64,000 nucleotides of DNA, taken from NCBI RefSeq assembly GCF_012241385.1, contig NZ_JAAVXB010000005.1, positions 186,001 through 250,000 of the forward strand, written 5' to 3'. Of the stretch, positions 27,510 to 36,148 are shown piece after piece. The DNA is from Solimonas marina (GTDB lineage Bacteria; Pseudomonadota; Gammaproteobacteria; Nevskiales; Nevskiaceae). Below the pieces are notes generated by a model. That model was not told where the DNA came from. It saw only the letters and a program-made list of their open reading frames with translations, and did not search any database. A program made the position numbers and the translations under genes. The stretch's first letter is position 1. Each line of letters begins with the position of its first letter.

Positions 27510-28228
27510 TAGGTCCCGTTTTCCGCGTTGATTCCGATGTCCGATGCCGTCGCGGCATCCCCCGTTCCGGCGGCCGTGAATTCTTCGAACAGCGGCCGCA
27601 TCCTGTTGACCAACAGACAGAAGAGGTCTGCGGTCTTTTCTGCATCATAAATGGCCGAATGCGCCGATTCGGCGTCGTAGCCCAGGCGAGTTGCCTGCAA
27701 GGCGCGCGCCAGAACGGTCTGGCCGAGCGCTGCGCCGCCCAGCGTCGCCGTGTCGAAGACGCTGAACGGGTGGAACGGGCAGCGCTTGTAGCCGGTCCGT
27801 GCGACAGCGGCATTGACGAAGCCGAGGTCGAAATGCGCGTTGTGGCCGACCAGCACGGCCCGGGTGCAGCCGTTCTCCGATACCGCACGACGCACGACAC
27901 GGAACACGTGATCGAGCGCTTCGCGTTCGCTCATCGCCAGCCGCAGCGGACTGTCGATGCGGATGCCGGTGATTTCCAGCGCGGCCTTTTCGATATTGGC
28001 GCCCTCGAACGGCTGCACATGCGCGAACACCGTTTCCTTGGGCACCAGCTGGCCGTGCTCGTCGATCCCGAGGATTACGGCCGCGATCTCCAGCAGCGCA
28101 TCGGTCTGCGAGTTGAAGCCACCGGTTTCGACGTCGACCACGACCGGCAAGAAGCCGCGGAAACGGTGCCCGACCTTGAGCTTGCGCGGCTCCGGAGCCG
28201 GTGCCGGCGCGTTACCGTCGACCGTCAT
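27509..28228 (-). CDS. rnt: Ribonuclease T
   Basis: 239 residues from ATG 28228, chosen because GGGGGA lies 5 nt upstream. The DEDDh exonuclease motifs are [12 protein letters not shown] (D32, E34), [11 protein letters not shown] and the C-terminal H-D pair in [14 protein letters not shown]. RNase T matures tRNA 3' ends and 5S/23S rRNA. Its ATG overlaps the stop of a 27-codon leader frame (ATGA), and its own stop overlaps opgG, so three frames are chained. Confidence 0.94.
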   Translation of the reverse strand: MTVDGNAPAPAPEPRKLKVGHRFRGFLPVVVDVETGGFNSQTDALLEIAAVILGIDEHGQLVPKETVFAHVQPFEGANIEKAALEITGIRIDSPLRLAMSEREALDHVFRVVRRAVSENGCTRAVLVGHNAHFDLGFVNAAVARTGYKRCPFHPFSVFDTATLGGAALGQTVLARALQATRLGYDAESAHSAIYDAEKTADLFCLLVNRMRPLFEEFTAAGTGDAATASDIGINAENGT

Positions 28229-28308
28229 GCGATCCCCCGCAGCGGGGCACGCGCAGCGCACGGCCATCGGCCGGGGCCTGCCGGTGCACGCGGGGCGGCT
28301 GTCATCAT
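28225..28308 (-). CDS. Short leader open frame coupled to rnt (27 aa)
   Basis: ATG at 28308 follows a good ribosome site (AGGAG, 6 nt) and the frame ends in TGA overlapping the rnt start (ATGA). The peptide is rich in Ala, Pro and Arg with no recognisable motif. A possible -10 (TATCAT, plus positions 28352-28357) lies 44 bp upstream. It may serve as a leader for translational coupling rather than as a protein; the alternative is chance in high-GC DNA. Confidence 0.4.
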   Translation of the reverse strand: MMTAAPRAPAGPGRWPCAARAPLRGIA

Positions 28309-28399
28309 CGGGGTCTCCTGCGCTTGCATCATGGTTTGAAGAGGGTCGGGCATGATACCCGCTTCGGGCTGTCTGGCCGCCGACTGGCGCCGCAGGCTC

Positions 28400-28405
28400 T
28401 ATAAT
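28400..28405 (+). promoter_or_regulatory. -10 element of the argG promoter
   Basis: A consensus TATAAT lies 71 bp before the argG start codon in the divergent rnt/argG region. The -35 is not recognisable. Confidence 0.6.
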
Positions 28406-28475
28406 CGCGCGCCTCGATGGCTTTCAGGTCCCGGCCGGGCCAGATCGATCCCCCGAAACATTCGTCTGACGACTC

Positions 28476-29699
28476 ATGAGCAAGCAAAGTTCCTCGCGCC
28501 GCAAGATCGCGCTCGCCTATTCCGGCGGCCTCGACACCTCCGTCATCCTTAAATGGTTGCAGGACACCTATGACGCGGAGGTCGTGACGTTCACGGCCGA
28601 CATCGGTCAGGGCGAGGAGCTCGACCATGTGCGTCCCAAGGCCGAGCAGTTCGGCGTCAAGGAAGTCTTTATCGACGACCTGCGCGAGGAATTCGCGCGC
28701 GACTTCGTGTTCCCGATGTTTCGCGCCAACGCCGTCTACGAGGGCGAGTACCTGCTCGGCACGTCGATCGCGCGGCCGCTGATCGCCAAGCGCCTCGTCG
28801 AGATCGCGCGCCAGACCGGTTGTGACGCGATCAGTCACGGTGCCACCGGCAAGGGCAACGACCAGGTCCGCTTCGAGCTTGGTGCCTACGCGCTGTGGCC
28901 GGAGGCGCAGATCATCGCGCCGTGGCGCGAATGGGATCTGAACTCGCGCGAAAAGCTGCTGGCCTATGCCGAGCAGCATGGCATTCCCATCACCAAGAAG
29001 AAGGACGGCGGCTCGCCGTACTCGATGGACGCCAACGCGCTGCACATCAGCTACGAGGGCGGCGGTCTGGAAGATCCGTGGTGGTCTCCGGATGAGGGCA
29101 TCTGGCGCTGGACCAAGAGCCCGGAAGATGCGCCGAACGAAGCGCAGACCATCACCATCGAATTCGACAAGGGCGACGCGGTCGCCATCGACGGCGTGCG
29201 CGGCACGCCGTTCGAGATTCTCGACAAGCTCAACAAGCTCGGCGGCGAGCACGGCATTGGCCGCCTCGACATCGTCGAGAACCGCTATGTCGGCATCAAG
29301 AGCCGTGGCTGCTACGAAACCCCGGGCGGCACCATCCTGCTCAAGGCGCACCGTGCGATCGAGTCGCTGTGCCTCGACCGCGAACAGGCGCACCTGAAGG
29401 ACGAGGTGATGCCCAAGTACGCCAGCCTGATCTACAACGGCTACTGGTGGAGCCCGGAGCGTCGCGCGCTGCAGGCGCTGATCGACGACACCCAGACCCG
29501 CGTCAACGGCGAGGTCCGCCTCAAGCTCTACAAGGGCGCCGTCTACAATCTCGGCCGTCGTTCCAAGGACTCGCTGTTCGACGCTTCGCTGTCGACCTTC
29601 GAGGACGATCGCGGCGCCTACAACCAGAAGGACGCAGAGGGCTTCATTCGCTTGAATGGCCTGCGTCTGCGCACCGGCGCCAAGCGCGACGCGCGCTGA
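28476..29699 (+). CDS. argG: Argininosuccinate synthase
   Basis: 407 residues. The ATP-PPi motif [10 protein letters not shown] is at 14-23, with [16 protein letters not shown] and [17 protein letters not shown] typical of the family. It joins citrulline and aspartate in arginine biosynthesis in the cytoplasm. It is monocistronic, with a TATAAT promoter upstream and an intrinsic terminator downstream. No clear ARG box was recognised in the 247-bp divergent region shared with rnt. Confidence 0.97.
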   Translation: MSKQSSSRRKIALAYSGGLDTSVILKWLQDTYDAEVVTFTADIGQGEELDHVRPKAEQFGVKEVFIDDLREEFARDFVFPMFRANAVYEGEYLLGTSIARPLIAKRLVEIARQTGCDAISHGATGKGNDQVRFELGAYALWPEAQIIAPWREWDLNSREKLLAYAEQHGIPITKKKDGGSPYSMDANALHISYEGGGLEDPWWSPDEGIWRWTKSPEDAPNEAQTITIEFDKGDAVAIDGVRGTPFEILDKLNKLGGEHGIGRLDIVENRYVGIKSRGCYETPGGTILLKAHRAIESLCLDREQAHLKDEVMPKYASLIYNGYWWSPERRALQALIDDTQTRVNGEVRLKLYKGAVYNLGRRSKDSLFDASLSTFEDDRGAYNQKDAEGFIRLNGLRLRTGAKRDAR

Positions 29700-29832
29700 G
29701 TCGCCTGCTGCGCGCGCCGATCTCGCGCCTGCCGTGCTCGCGGTGCTTCAGCACAGCTGTGCGCGGCTGACGCGACCTCGGCGCCGCTCGCGCGACGGCG
29801 ACTCAACGCGAGTCTGCGAGTGATGTCATTTG

Positions 29833-29860
29833 AAACGGCCCGCATTGCGGGCCGTTTTGT
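29833..29860 (+). terminator. Intrinsic terminator downstream of argG
   Basis: ACGGCCCGC att GCGGGCCGT followed by TTTT, in the 243-bp argG/DUF817 gap. The 130 bp between the argG stop and this hairpin hold no recognisable gene. Confidence 0.88.
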
Positions 29861-29942
29861 TTGAGCGACGCGCTAGCATGAATCGGGCGTGTGCCGGAGC
29901 ATTCGGCATGCAGGGTTGGCAAAACACGGGGCAAATCGAGCG

Positions 29943-30815
29943 ATGAGCGTTGCAGCGCATGATGGCGGAGGATTGCGATCGTTGCTGCACGATCTGCTGC
30001 TGTTCGCGCGTATCGAGGCACAGTGCTGTGTGTTCGCGGTCGCCATCTTCGGCGGTTTGGCGCTGAGCAAGCTGTTGGCGCTGCCGATTCCGCGTTATGA
30101 CTTTTTGCTGATCTGGTGCCTGTGTGTCCAGGCGCTGATGCTGTTGACGCGCATCGAGACCGCCGACGAAGCCTTGGTCATCTGCCTGTTCCATGTCTTC
30201 GGTCTGGCACTGGAGTTGTTCAAGACGCATCACGGCTCCTGGGCGTACCCAGAATTCGCGTATACGAAGTTCTGGGGCGTGCCGCTGTACAGCGGCTTCA
30301 TGTACGCCGCGGTGGCCAGCTATCTGGTCCAGGCATTTCGGCGCCTGGACCTGCACTTCAGTGAATATCCGAGCGATGTCGCAAACCTGTTCGCGATCCT
30401 GCTCTATGTCAATTTCTTTACGAACGCCTGGATGCCCGATCAGCGTTGGGGGCTGGCAACGGCGCTGGTGGCGCTGATGTGGAAAACGCGCGTTGATTTT
30501 CGGCTCGGCGATCGCCGCTACAGCATGCCGCTGGTCGTATCGTTCGCGCTGATCGGGTTCTTCATCTGGCTCGCGGAGAACATCGCCACGTTCTTCGGCG
30601 CTTGGCGCTATCCGAATCAGCGCGACGTCTGGCACAGCGTGCACTACGCGAAAATCAGCTCCTGGGCCTTGTTGGTGATCCTCAGCTTCGTGCTGATCGC
30701 GCGACTGAAGGGGCTCAAGGCTTCCCTCGGTGTGCCGGACGGTGGTTCGTATCTGCTGTCGCGCCTGCACTTGCCAAAGCCAGACGCATCGCGCTCGGAG
30801 CCGCCGTCGACATGA
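29943..30815 (+). CDS. DUF817 integral membrane protein
   Basis: 290 residues from ATG 29943. About seven hydrophobic helices are spread over the whole length, and conserved-looking loops such as FKTHHGSWAYPE and WMPDQRWGLATALVALMWKT match the DUF817 family. The function of DUF817 is unknown. A putative small membrane protein follows 18 bp later, so the two may form a pair. Confidence 0.85.
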   Translation: MSVAAHDGGGLRSLLHDLLLFARIEAQCCVFAVAIFGGLALSKLLALPIPRYDFLLIWCLCVQALMLLTRIETADEALVICLFHVFGLALELFKTHHGSWAYPEFAYTKFWGVPLYSGFMYAAVASYLVQAFRRLDLHFSEYPSDVANLFAILLYVNFFTNAWMPDQRWGLATALVALMWKTRVDFRLGDRRYSMPLVVSFALIGFFIWLAENIATFFGAWRYPNQRDVWHSVHYAKISSWALLVILSFVLIARLKGLKASLGVPDGGSYLLSRLHLPKPDASRSEPPST

Positions 30816-30833
30816 GGCACACTGTTTAGTGCG

Positions 30834-31214
30834 ATGAAAGCCGCTATGTTCTTGCTGATGTATGAGATCAGATGCGCTTGCGCATGGAAGACGGCGCCGC
30901 GCGCTGCCGAGTCGAAAGCGCAGGCGCTGCTGATCATGATCGAAATCGCGCCCATCAGCACATGGCTTTTGTGGGCTTTCGATCGGCTTGGAGTCGATGC
31001 GAGCTGGGCAACTTCAGCGCCACTTTTGAGCCTGCTGACCGCGCCCCCGCTGATTTTCATCAACGAGCGCGCCTTTTCCCTAAAGAGCGCCACGTGGTGT
31101 GCGTACGAGAGGCGCTTCGATGCGTTTGGCCCCAGGCAAAAATGGGTTGCGGCACTGTGCTGTCTGATGGTGGGTGCGCTGTTATTGGCCTCGCCAGTTT
31201 TGGTATTGCCTTAG
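30834..31214 (+). CDS. Putative small membrane protein, unrecognised
   Basis: 126 residues, starting 18 bp after the DUF817 stop. Hydrophobic segments lie around ALLIMIEIAPISTWLLWAF, PLLSLLTAPPLIFI and a C-terminal VAALCCLMVGALLLASPVLV; a basic loop (WCAYERRFDAFGPRQKW) lies between the last two. A second ATG at 30846 is possible. I see no family. An overlapping minus-strand frame (30644-31093) exists, but its composition is less protein-like. Confidence 0.5.
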   Translation: MKAAMFLLMYEIRCACAWKTAPRAAESKAQALLIMIEIAPISTWLLWAFDRLGVDASWATSAPLLSLLTAPPLIFINERAFSLKSATWCAYERRFDAFGPRQKWVAALCCLMVGALLLASPVLVLP

Positions 31215-31239
31215 AGGCGGCGCAACGCTGGTGATTGCA

Positions 31240-32319
31240 TCAATCGGCGCGATAAGCGGCGATGGTTTCATGCACGAAGCGCAGCTTGTCGATGACCGGC
31301 ATCGACAGCACGAACGGGTAGGCGTCGCCGAGGCCGAGGCCGCGGTTGAGGTTGTTGAGGACGAAGGTCATCGGCATCCAGCGGTCCATCAGGCGCGCGA
31401 AGGTGTCGCGCTCGAGGCCGTCGCTGACCGGCTGGCCGTCGTAGGTCTTGTCGCTGACCGGTGTGTGGCGCAGCGAAATGCGGCAGGCCGATGCGGTTTC
31501 CAGGGTATCGACGATGTGCAGGTAGTGCGCCCAGGTTTCGGCCCAGTCTTCCCACGGATGGGCGCTGGCATAGCTGCTGACGTGGGTATTTTGCCAATCC
31601 GTTGACGGGCCTTGCTCGTAGTGTGCTTGCAAGGCCTGCGCATAGTCGGCGCGCTCGTCGCCGAACTGCGCACGGAAGGCGTCGAGGCGCGTCGAGCCGG
31701 CGATCAGGCGATCCCAGTAGTAGTGGCCGATCTCGTGGCGGAAGTGCCCGAGCAGCGTGCGATACGGTTCATGCAGATGCAGGCGCCGCTTTTCGCGCTC
31801 GGCGTCGTCGGCCTCGGCGACGCTGATCGTGATGACGCCCTGGGCGTGGCCGGTCATCACCGCCGGTCCTGTCGTCCCCGGCGGCGGGTCGGCGAGGAAC
31901 TTGAAGGCGAGGCCACGCTTGGGATCGGCCTGGCGGTCGAGGATCGGCAAGCGCAGTTCGAGCAGGCCGTAGATCAGCCGGCGTTTGGCGACCTCGAGGC
32001 GGTACCAGGCTTCGGCGTGCCCAGGCACGCCGAGGTTGGGGATCACGCGTGTGAGGCGGCACGAGGGACACAGCGTGCTCGGGTCTTTGTGCGGAACCGC
32101 CCAATTGCAGACATTGGTGGTCTGGTAGTTGCCGCACAGGCGGTACAGCGGTCGCCGACGCGCTTTGCCGGCCAGCCGCCAGCGGTTGTCACCTTCGGCG
32201 ACGAGTGTGCCCATGCGGCGCCGATCCGGCAGGAACGCGAGGGTGTTTCCGCAGCGATTGCAGACGGTGTTCTCGAAGAAAATCAGGTTGTCGCAGTGGT
32301 CGCAGTAAAAGACCTTCAC
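31240..32319 (-). CDS. Zinc-ribbon putative metallopeptidase (COG4307 / Peptidase_Mx type)
   Basis: 359 residues from a GTG start at 32319, chosen because GGAGG lies 6 nt upstream and the zinc ribbon begins immediately (C6, C9, C20, C23). A second Cys group follows (LCGNYQTTNVCNWAV and LCPSCR). The HExGH motif in FRHEIGHYYWDRLI is at 195-199, with WEDWAETWAHYLH supplying a further acidic ligand. The family is widespread in proteobacteria, and its substrate is not known. It appears to stand alone between DUF817 and lptB. Confidence 0.85.
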   Translation of the reverse strand: MKVFYCDHCDNLIFFENTVCNRCGNTLAFLPDRRRMGTLVAEGDNRWRLAGKARRRPLYRLCGNYQTTNVCNWAVPHKDPSTLCPSCRLTRVIPNLGVPGHAEAWYRLEVAKRRLIYGLLELRLPILDRQADPKRGLAFKFLADPPPGTTGPAVMTGHAQGVITISVAEADDAEREKRRLHLHEPYRTLLGHFRHEIGHYYWDRLIAGSTRLDAFRAQFGDERADYAQALQAHYEQGPSTDWQNTHVSSYASAHPWEDWAETWAHYLHIVDTLETASACRISLRHTPVSDKTYDGQPVSDGLERDTFARLMDRWMPMTFVLNNLNRGLGLGDAYPFVLSMPVIDKLRFVHETIAAYRAD

Positions 32320-32414
32320 GGTCGCCTCCACTTCGTCGCCGCGCCAAAAGGCGCATGGCATCGGTGCATGATCGCTGCTTTTGGGGGGTGCCGTGCAGCA
32401 GCACCGCCAGGCCG

Positions 32415-32436
32415 CGCTCGCCAAGGCGGCGGCGAG
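32415..32436 (-). terminator. Possible hairpin terminator after lptB
   Basis: GCTCGCC and GGCGAGC form a 7-bp stem with an 8-nt loop, 40 bp after the lptB stop. No T-run follows. The rest of the 156-bp gap shows no gene. Confidence 0.35.
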
Positions 32437-32475
32437 CCGCTGGGCCGGCAGTCGCAGCCGCGGCGGTCGGCGAGA

Positions 32476-33206
<731 letters not shown>

Positions 33207-33210
<4 letters not shown>

Positions 33211-33941
33211 GGGGTTTTTCCTTTTGGCTGGTTCTTGCTGCCGGTCGCCGGTGCCGTCGTGCCCTTCTTGTCCTTCTGTGGCGGCGGCTGGAAGGTGATC
33301 GTGACCTGGCCCTTGCCACCGCTGGCGGCCTGGATGCGACGTTCGGGCACGATGTAGCCGATGGTGTCGCCGGACACTTCGTCGTCGCCGCGCTTGATGT
33401 GCGCGGCGCCGTTGAGATCGGCGCGACCGCTTTGCGAGTTGTAGTGAATCTCGTTGGCCGACGCGTGCAGCGGCTTCTGCGCGGCGCCCTGCGCGGTTGG
33501 GTCCGCGGCGTGGTCGAGTGTCGCCGGCTTGCCGTGCACCCAGGCCTCGAAGTTGCCGTCGGCCAGCTGATGCACTTCCATCGAATCGCCGCGCACCGTC
33601 ATCGTGTCCGAGACCATCGACACGTTGCCGGTGTACTTCATGCGGTCGTTCTGCACCCACTCAGCGGTGTCGGCCTTGACGGTGATCGGCCCGGTCGGGC
33701 GCAGCTCGTCGGTCTGTGCCCGCGGGCTGTTGTCCTTCTTGCCGGTAGTCGGGGCGGTGCCAGCGGTCGCTGCCGCGGCGGTCGTGTTCGCCGCAGCCGG
33801 CGTAGCGCTTACGGTGGCGGCAGTCGCCGTGGTCGCGGCCGGTTTGGTCGCAGCCGGCGGCGGCGCAGTCTGGGCGGCGGCCGTGCCGGTCGCCAGCGCG
33901 AACCCGCAGCACAGAAGGAGGCTAACGGCGTGGTGGCGCAT
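33207..33941 (-). CDS. lptA: LPS transport periplasmic protein LptA
   Basis: 244 residues. A signal peptide ends around TAAAQ (residue 24), followed by an unusual Ala/Thr-rich stretch of about 45 residues, then the OstA/LptA beta-jellyroll ([20 protein letters not shown] onward). The C-terminus is Lys/Pro-rich. LptA oligomerises as the bridge that carries LPS across the periplasm. It overlaps both lptC (20 bp) and lptB. The Ala/Thr stretch is longer than in E. coli LptA (185 residues) and explains the extra length. Confidence 0.93.
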
Positions 33942-34494
33942 CGTACTGGACCTCTACATTGCCCTTCATTTGAATGCTGCTGGCATCGAAATCGGTTTGC
34001 CAGCCCTTGGCGCTGACCGCGCGGTTCGGTGCGTTGCCGCGAATCGGCTGGTCCGACGAGATCGTGCGCTTGTCCCAGTCGACCCAGACATCGCGTGCGG
34101 CAATCGTGGTCGGCAGCTGGCTCGACGTCTCGCCGGTGATGTTGACGTCCGGCTGCAGCAGCATGCGCTGCTGGTTTGCCGGCACCGTCCCCTTCGGTGC
34201 TTCGAGATGCCAATGTCCCTGCGGGCCGCCGAGCCGGTCGACGACCACCGTTGTCAGCACCGCCGAGCGGTCGTCGTAGTAGTCGATGCGCTGCGCCTGT
34301 GCGCGGATCATCGGATTGCCGTCGGTGCCGTAGCGAATCCAGGTGGCGTCGTCGGCGACATACGTCGGCTCGCGGCCACTGGCTTCCGGCGCGTTGGCGG
34401 TCACTTCATTGCTGCGGCGCATGCTGTGCGACACGATGTACGCGGCGGCGATGATCAGCAGCACGAACGGCAGCCAGCTCTTGATGCGGCTCAT
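33922..34494 (-). CDS. lptC: LPS export protein LptC
   Basis: 190 residues from ATG 34494, with GGGGGAG 4 nt upstream. One N-terminal membrane anchor (LPFVLLIIAAAYIV) is followed by a periplasmic LptC/OstA beta domain. LptC links LptB2FG to LptA. Its start codon is the right-hand ATGA of copy C of the 105-bp repeat, which separates it from kdsC. An upstream extension of the frame through the repeat exists but is not the gene. Confidence 0.92.
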   Translation of the reverse strand: MSRIKSWLPFVLLIIAAAYIVSHSMRRSNEVTANAPEASGREPTYVADDATWIRYGTDGNPMIRAQAQRIDYYDDRSAVLTTVVVDRLGGPQGHWHLEAPKGTVPANQQRMLLQPDVNITGETSSQLPTTIAARDVWVDWDKRTISSDQPIRGNAPNRAVSAKGWQTDFDASSIQMKGNVEVQYDAPPRR

Positions 34495-34595
34495 GCACTC
34501 CCCCTCGCGCCGGCTGCACGTACGGACGTTCGCATGAGAGAGCCTGCTCCCGCCCCCGTTTGCGCTATGCGCAAAGCACCGTGTCGCATGCTCAT
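34491..34595 (-). repeat. 105-bp stop/start-junction repeat, copy C (kdsC/lptC), with a coupled 34-codon frame
   Basis: The element starts at the ATGA overlapping the kdsC stop and ends at the ATGA overlapping the lptC start. It is 86% identical to the murD/ftsW copy (90/105) and 83% to the murG/murC copy (87/105). It encodes an uninterrupted 34-codon frame beginning MSMRHGALRIAQ, carries the hairpin TTTGCGC-ATA-GCGCAAA, and ends with the ribosome site of lptC. The peptide is poorly conserved, so it is called a repeat, not a gene. Confidence 0.85.
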
Positions 34596-35104
34596 GCCAG
34601 CCCCTGCGCGTCGAGGATGAGGTCGATGGCTTCGCGGACCGCGCCGTGTCCGCCGTTGTAACGCGACACCCAGTGCGCGGCATTCAACGCCTTGGGGTGG
34701 GCATCGGCGACGCTGAGCGCCAGTGACACACGCTGCATCAGCGGCAGATCGGGGACGTCGTCGCCCATGTGGGCGCATTGCTGATCGTTGAGCCGCAGCT
34801 CGTCGCAAATGCGCAGGTAGGCCGGCAGCTTGTCCTCGGTGTCGAGCGCGATGTGCTGCACGCCGAGCCAGCTCAGGCGCTGGCGCATCGTTTCCGACGG
34901 CCGGCCACTGATGACCGCGACGTGCAGGCCCGCTTTGAGCATCATCTTGATGCCGAGACCGTCGCGTACGTAGTTGGTCTTGGTCTCTTCACCGTTCGGG
35001 CCGAGGTACAGCTTGCCGTCGGTCAGCACGCCGTCGATGTCGAGGAACAGGCAGCGAATGTCGCGTGCCCGCCAGACCAGCTCGGAGCTGTCGAGCAGGG
35101 CCAC
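34592..35104 (-). CDS. kdsC: 3-deoxy-D-manno-octulosonate 8-phosphate phosphatase
   Basis: 170 residues from a GTG start at 35104 that shares a base with the kdsD stop (TAGTG). The HAD motif DIDGVLTDG (D22, D24) and HMGDDVPDLPLM are typical of KdsC. It removes phosphate from Kdo-8-P in the cytoplasm, giving Kdo for the LPS inner core. Its TGA lies in the left ATGA of the 105-bp repeat. Confidence 0.95.
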   Translation of the reverse strand: MALLDSSELVWRARDIRCLFLDIDGVLTDGKLYLGPNGEETKTNYVRDGLGIKMMLKAGLHVAVISGRPSETMRQRLSWLGVQHIALDTEDKLPAYLRICDELRLNDQQCAHMGDDVPDLPLMQRVSLALSVADAHPKALNAAHWVSRYNGGHGAVREAIDLILDAQGLA

Positions 35105-36087
35105 TAGACGACACCCGCGCGCAGCAGATCGTGCATGTGCACGACGCCCTGCAGCTGGCCTGCCGCATCCTCGATCAAGAGCGCGGTGATCTTGTGCTTT
35201 TCCATCAGCGCCACGGCTTCGGCCGCCAGCTGATCGGCTCGCACGGTCTTGCCGCCGCGCGTCATGACCTGTTCGACACTGGCCTGCCGCACGTCGATGC
35301 CCTGATCGAGCACGCGACGCAGATCGCCGTCGGTGAACACGCCGAGCACCTTGTTATGGGCGTCGACGATGGCGGTCAGGCCGAAGCCCTTGCGCGACAT
35401 TTCGAGCAGGGCATCGGAGAGCTTGGTTTCGGGTGACACCTTCGGCAGGCGCTCGCCGCCGTGCATGACGTCGCCGACCTTGAGCAGCAGCTTGCGGCCG
35501 AGCGAGCCCCCCGGATGCGACAGCGCAAAGTCTTCTGAGGTAAAGCCGCGCGCCTCGAGCATCGCCACCGCCAAGGCGTCGCCCATCGCCAGCGTCGCCG
35601 TGGTGCTCGCCGTCGGCGCCAGGTTCAGCGGACAGGCTTCCTTGGCGACCGACACATCGAGGTGAACGTCGGCGGTGGTGGCCAGCGTCGACTGCGGTTT
35701 GCCGGTCATCGCGATCAGCGGCGCCGCCATGCGCTTGAACAGCGGCAGCAGCGTGACGATCTCGGCGGTTTCACCGGAATAGGAGATCGCCAGCACCACA
35801 TCCTGGCGGGTGATCATGCCCAGGTCGCCATGGCTGGCTTCGCCGGGATGCACGAAGAACGACGGCGTGCCGGTCGATGCCAACGTCGCGGCGATCTTGT
35901 TGCCGATGTGTCCGGACTTGCCCATGCCGGTGACGACCACCCGACCGTTACAGGCCAGCATCAGCTCGCAGGCCCGGGCGAAATGCGCGTCGATGCGCGG
36001 CATCAGGGCATTCAGCGCATCGCGCTCGATCTCCAGCGCCTGTTTGCCCAGCGTCTGCAGCGTCGCCGAATCCATGGTCGAGGGCAT
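35104..36087 (-). CDS. kdsD: D-arabinose-5-phosphate isomerase (KdsD/KpsF family)
   Basis: 327 residues from ATG 36087; ATG 36075 is also possible, while the GTG at 36108 lies at or before the predicted transcription start. The SIS domain contains VVTGMGKSGHIGNKIAATLAS-like sequence and SYSGETAEI, and two CBS domains follow (about 205-327). It makes arabinose-5-phosphate, the first committed precursor of Kdo. It heads the kdsD-kdsC-lptC-lptA-lptB operon. Confidence 0.94.
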   Translation of the reverse strand: MPSTMDSATLQTLGKQALEIERDALNALMPRIDAHFARACELMLACNGRVVVTGMGKSGHIGNKIAATLASTGTPSFFVHPGEASHGDLGMITRQDVVLAISYSGETAEIVTLLPLFKRMAAPLIAMTGKPQSTLATTADVHLDVSVAKEACPLNLAPTASTTATLAMGDALAVAMLEARGFTSEDFALSHPGGSLGRKLLLKVGDVMHGGERLPKVSPETKLSDALLEMSRKGFGLTAIVDAHNKVLGVFTDGDLRRVLDQGIDVRQASVEQVMTRGGKTVRADQLAAEAVALMEKHKITALLIEDAAGQLQGVVHMHDLLRAGVV

Positions 36088-36108
36088 TCCGAACGAAAAA
36101 GGGGACAC

Positions 36109-36114
36109 ATTATA
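36109..36114 (-). promoter_or_regulatory. -10 element of the kdsD-lptB operon promoter
   Basis: A consensus TATAAT on the minus strand lies 22 bp before the kdsD ATG at 36087, which places the transcript start around 36102. The -35 is weak. It excludes the upstream GTG as a start codon. Confidence 0.6.
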
Positions 36115-36148
36115 CCGGCCAGCGGGCCGGCGGCCGCTGACCGGACAC

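Noticed and set aside
34491-34808. 105-codon minus-strand protein including the repeat
   Set aside because: Only the last 34 codons (the repeat) recur elsewhere; the upstream part is an out-of-frame reading of kdsC.
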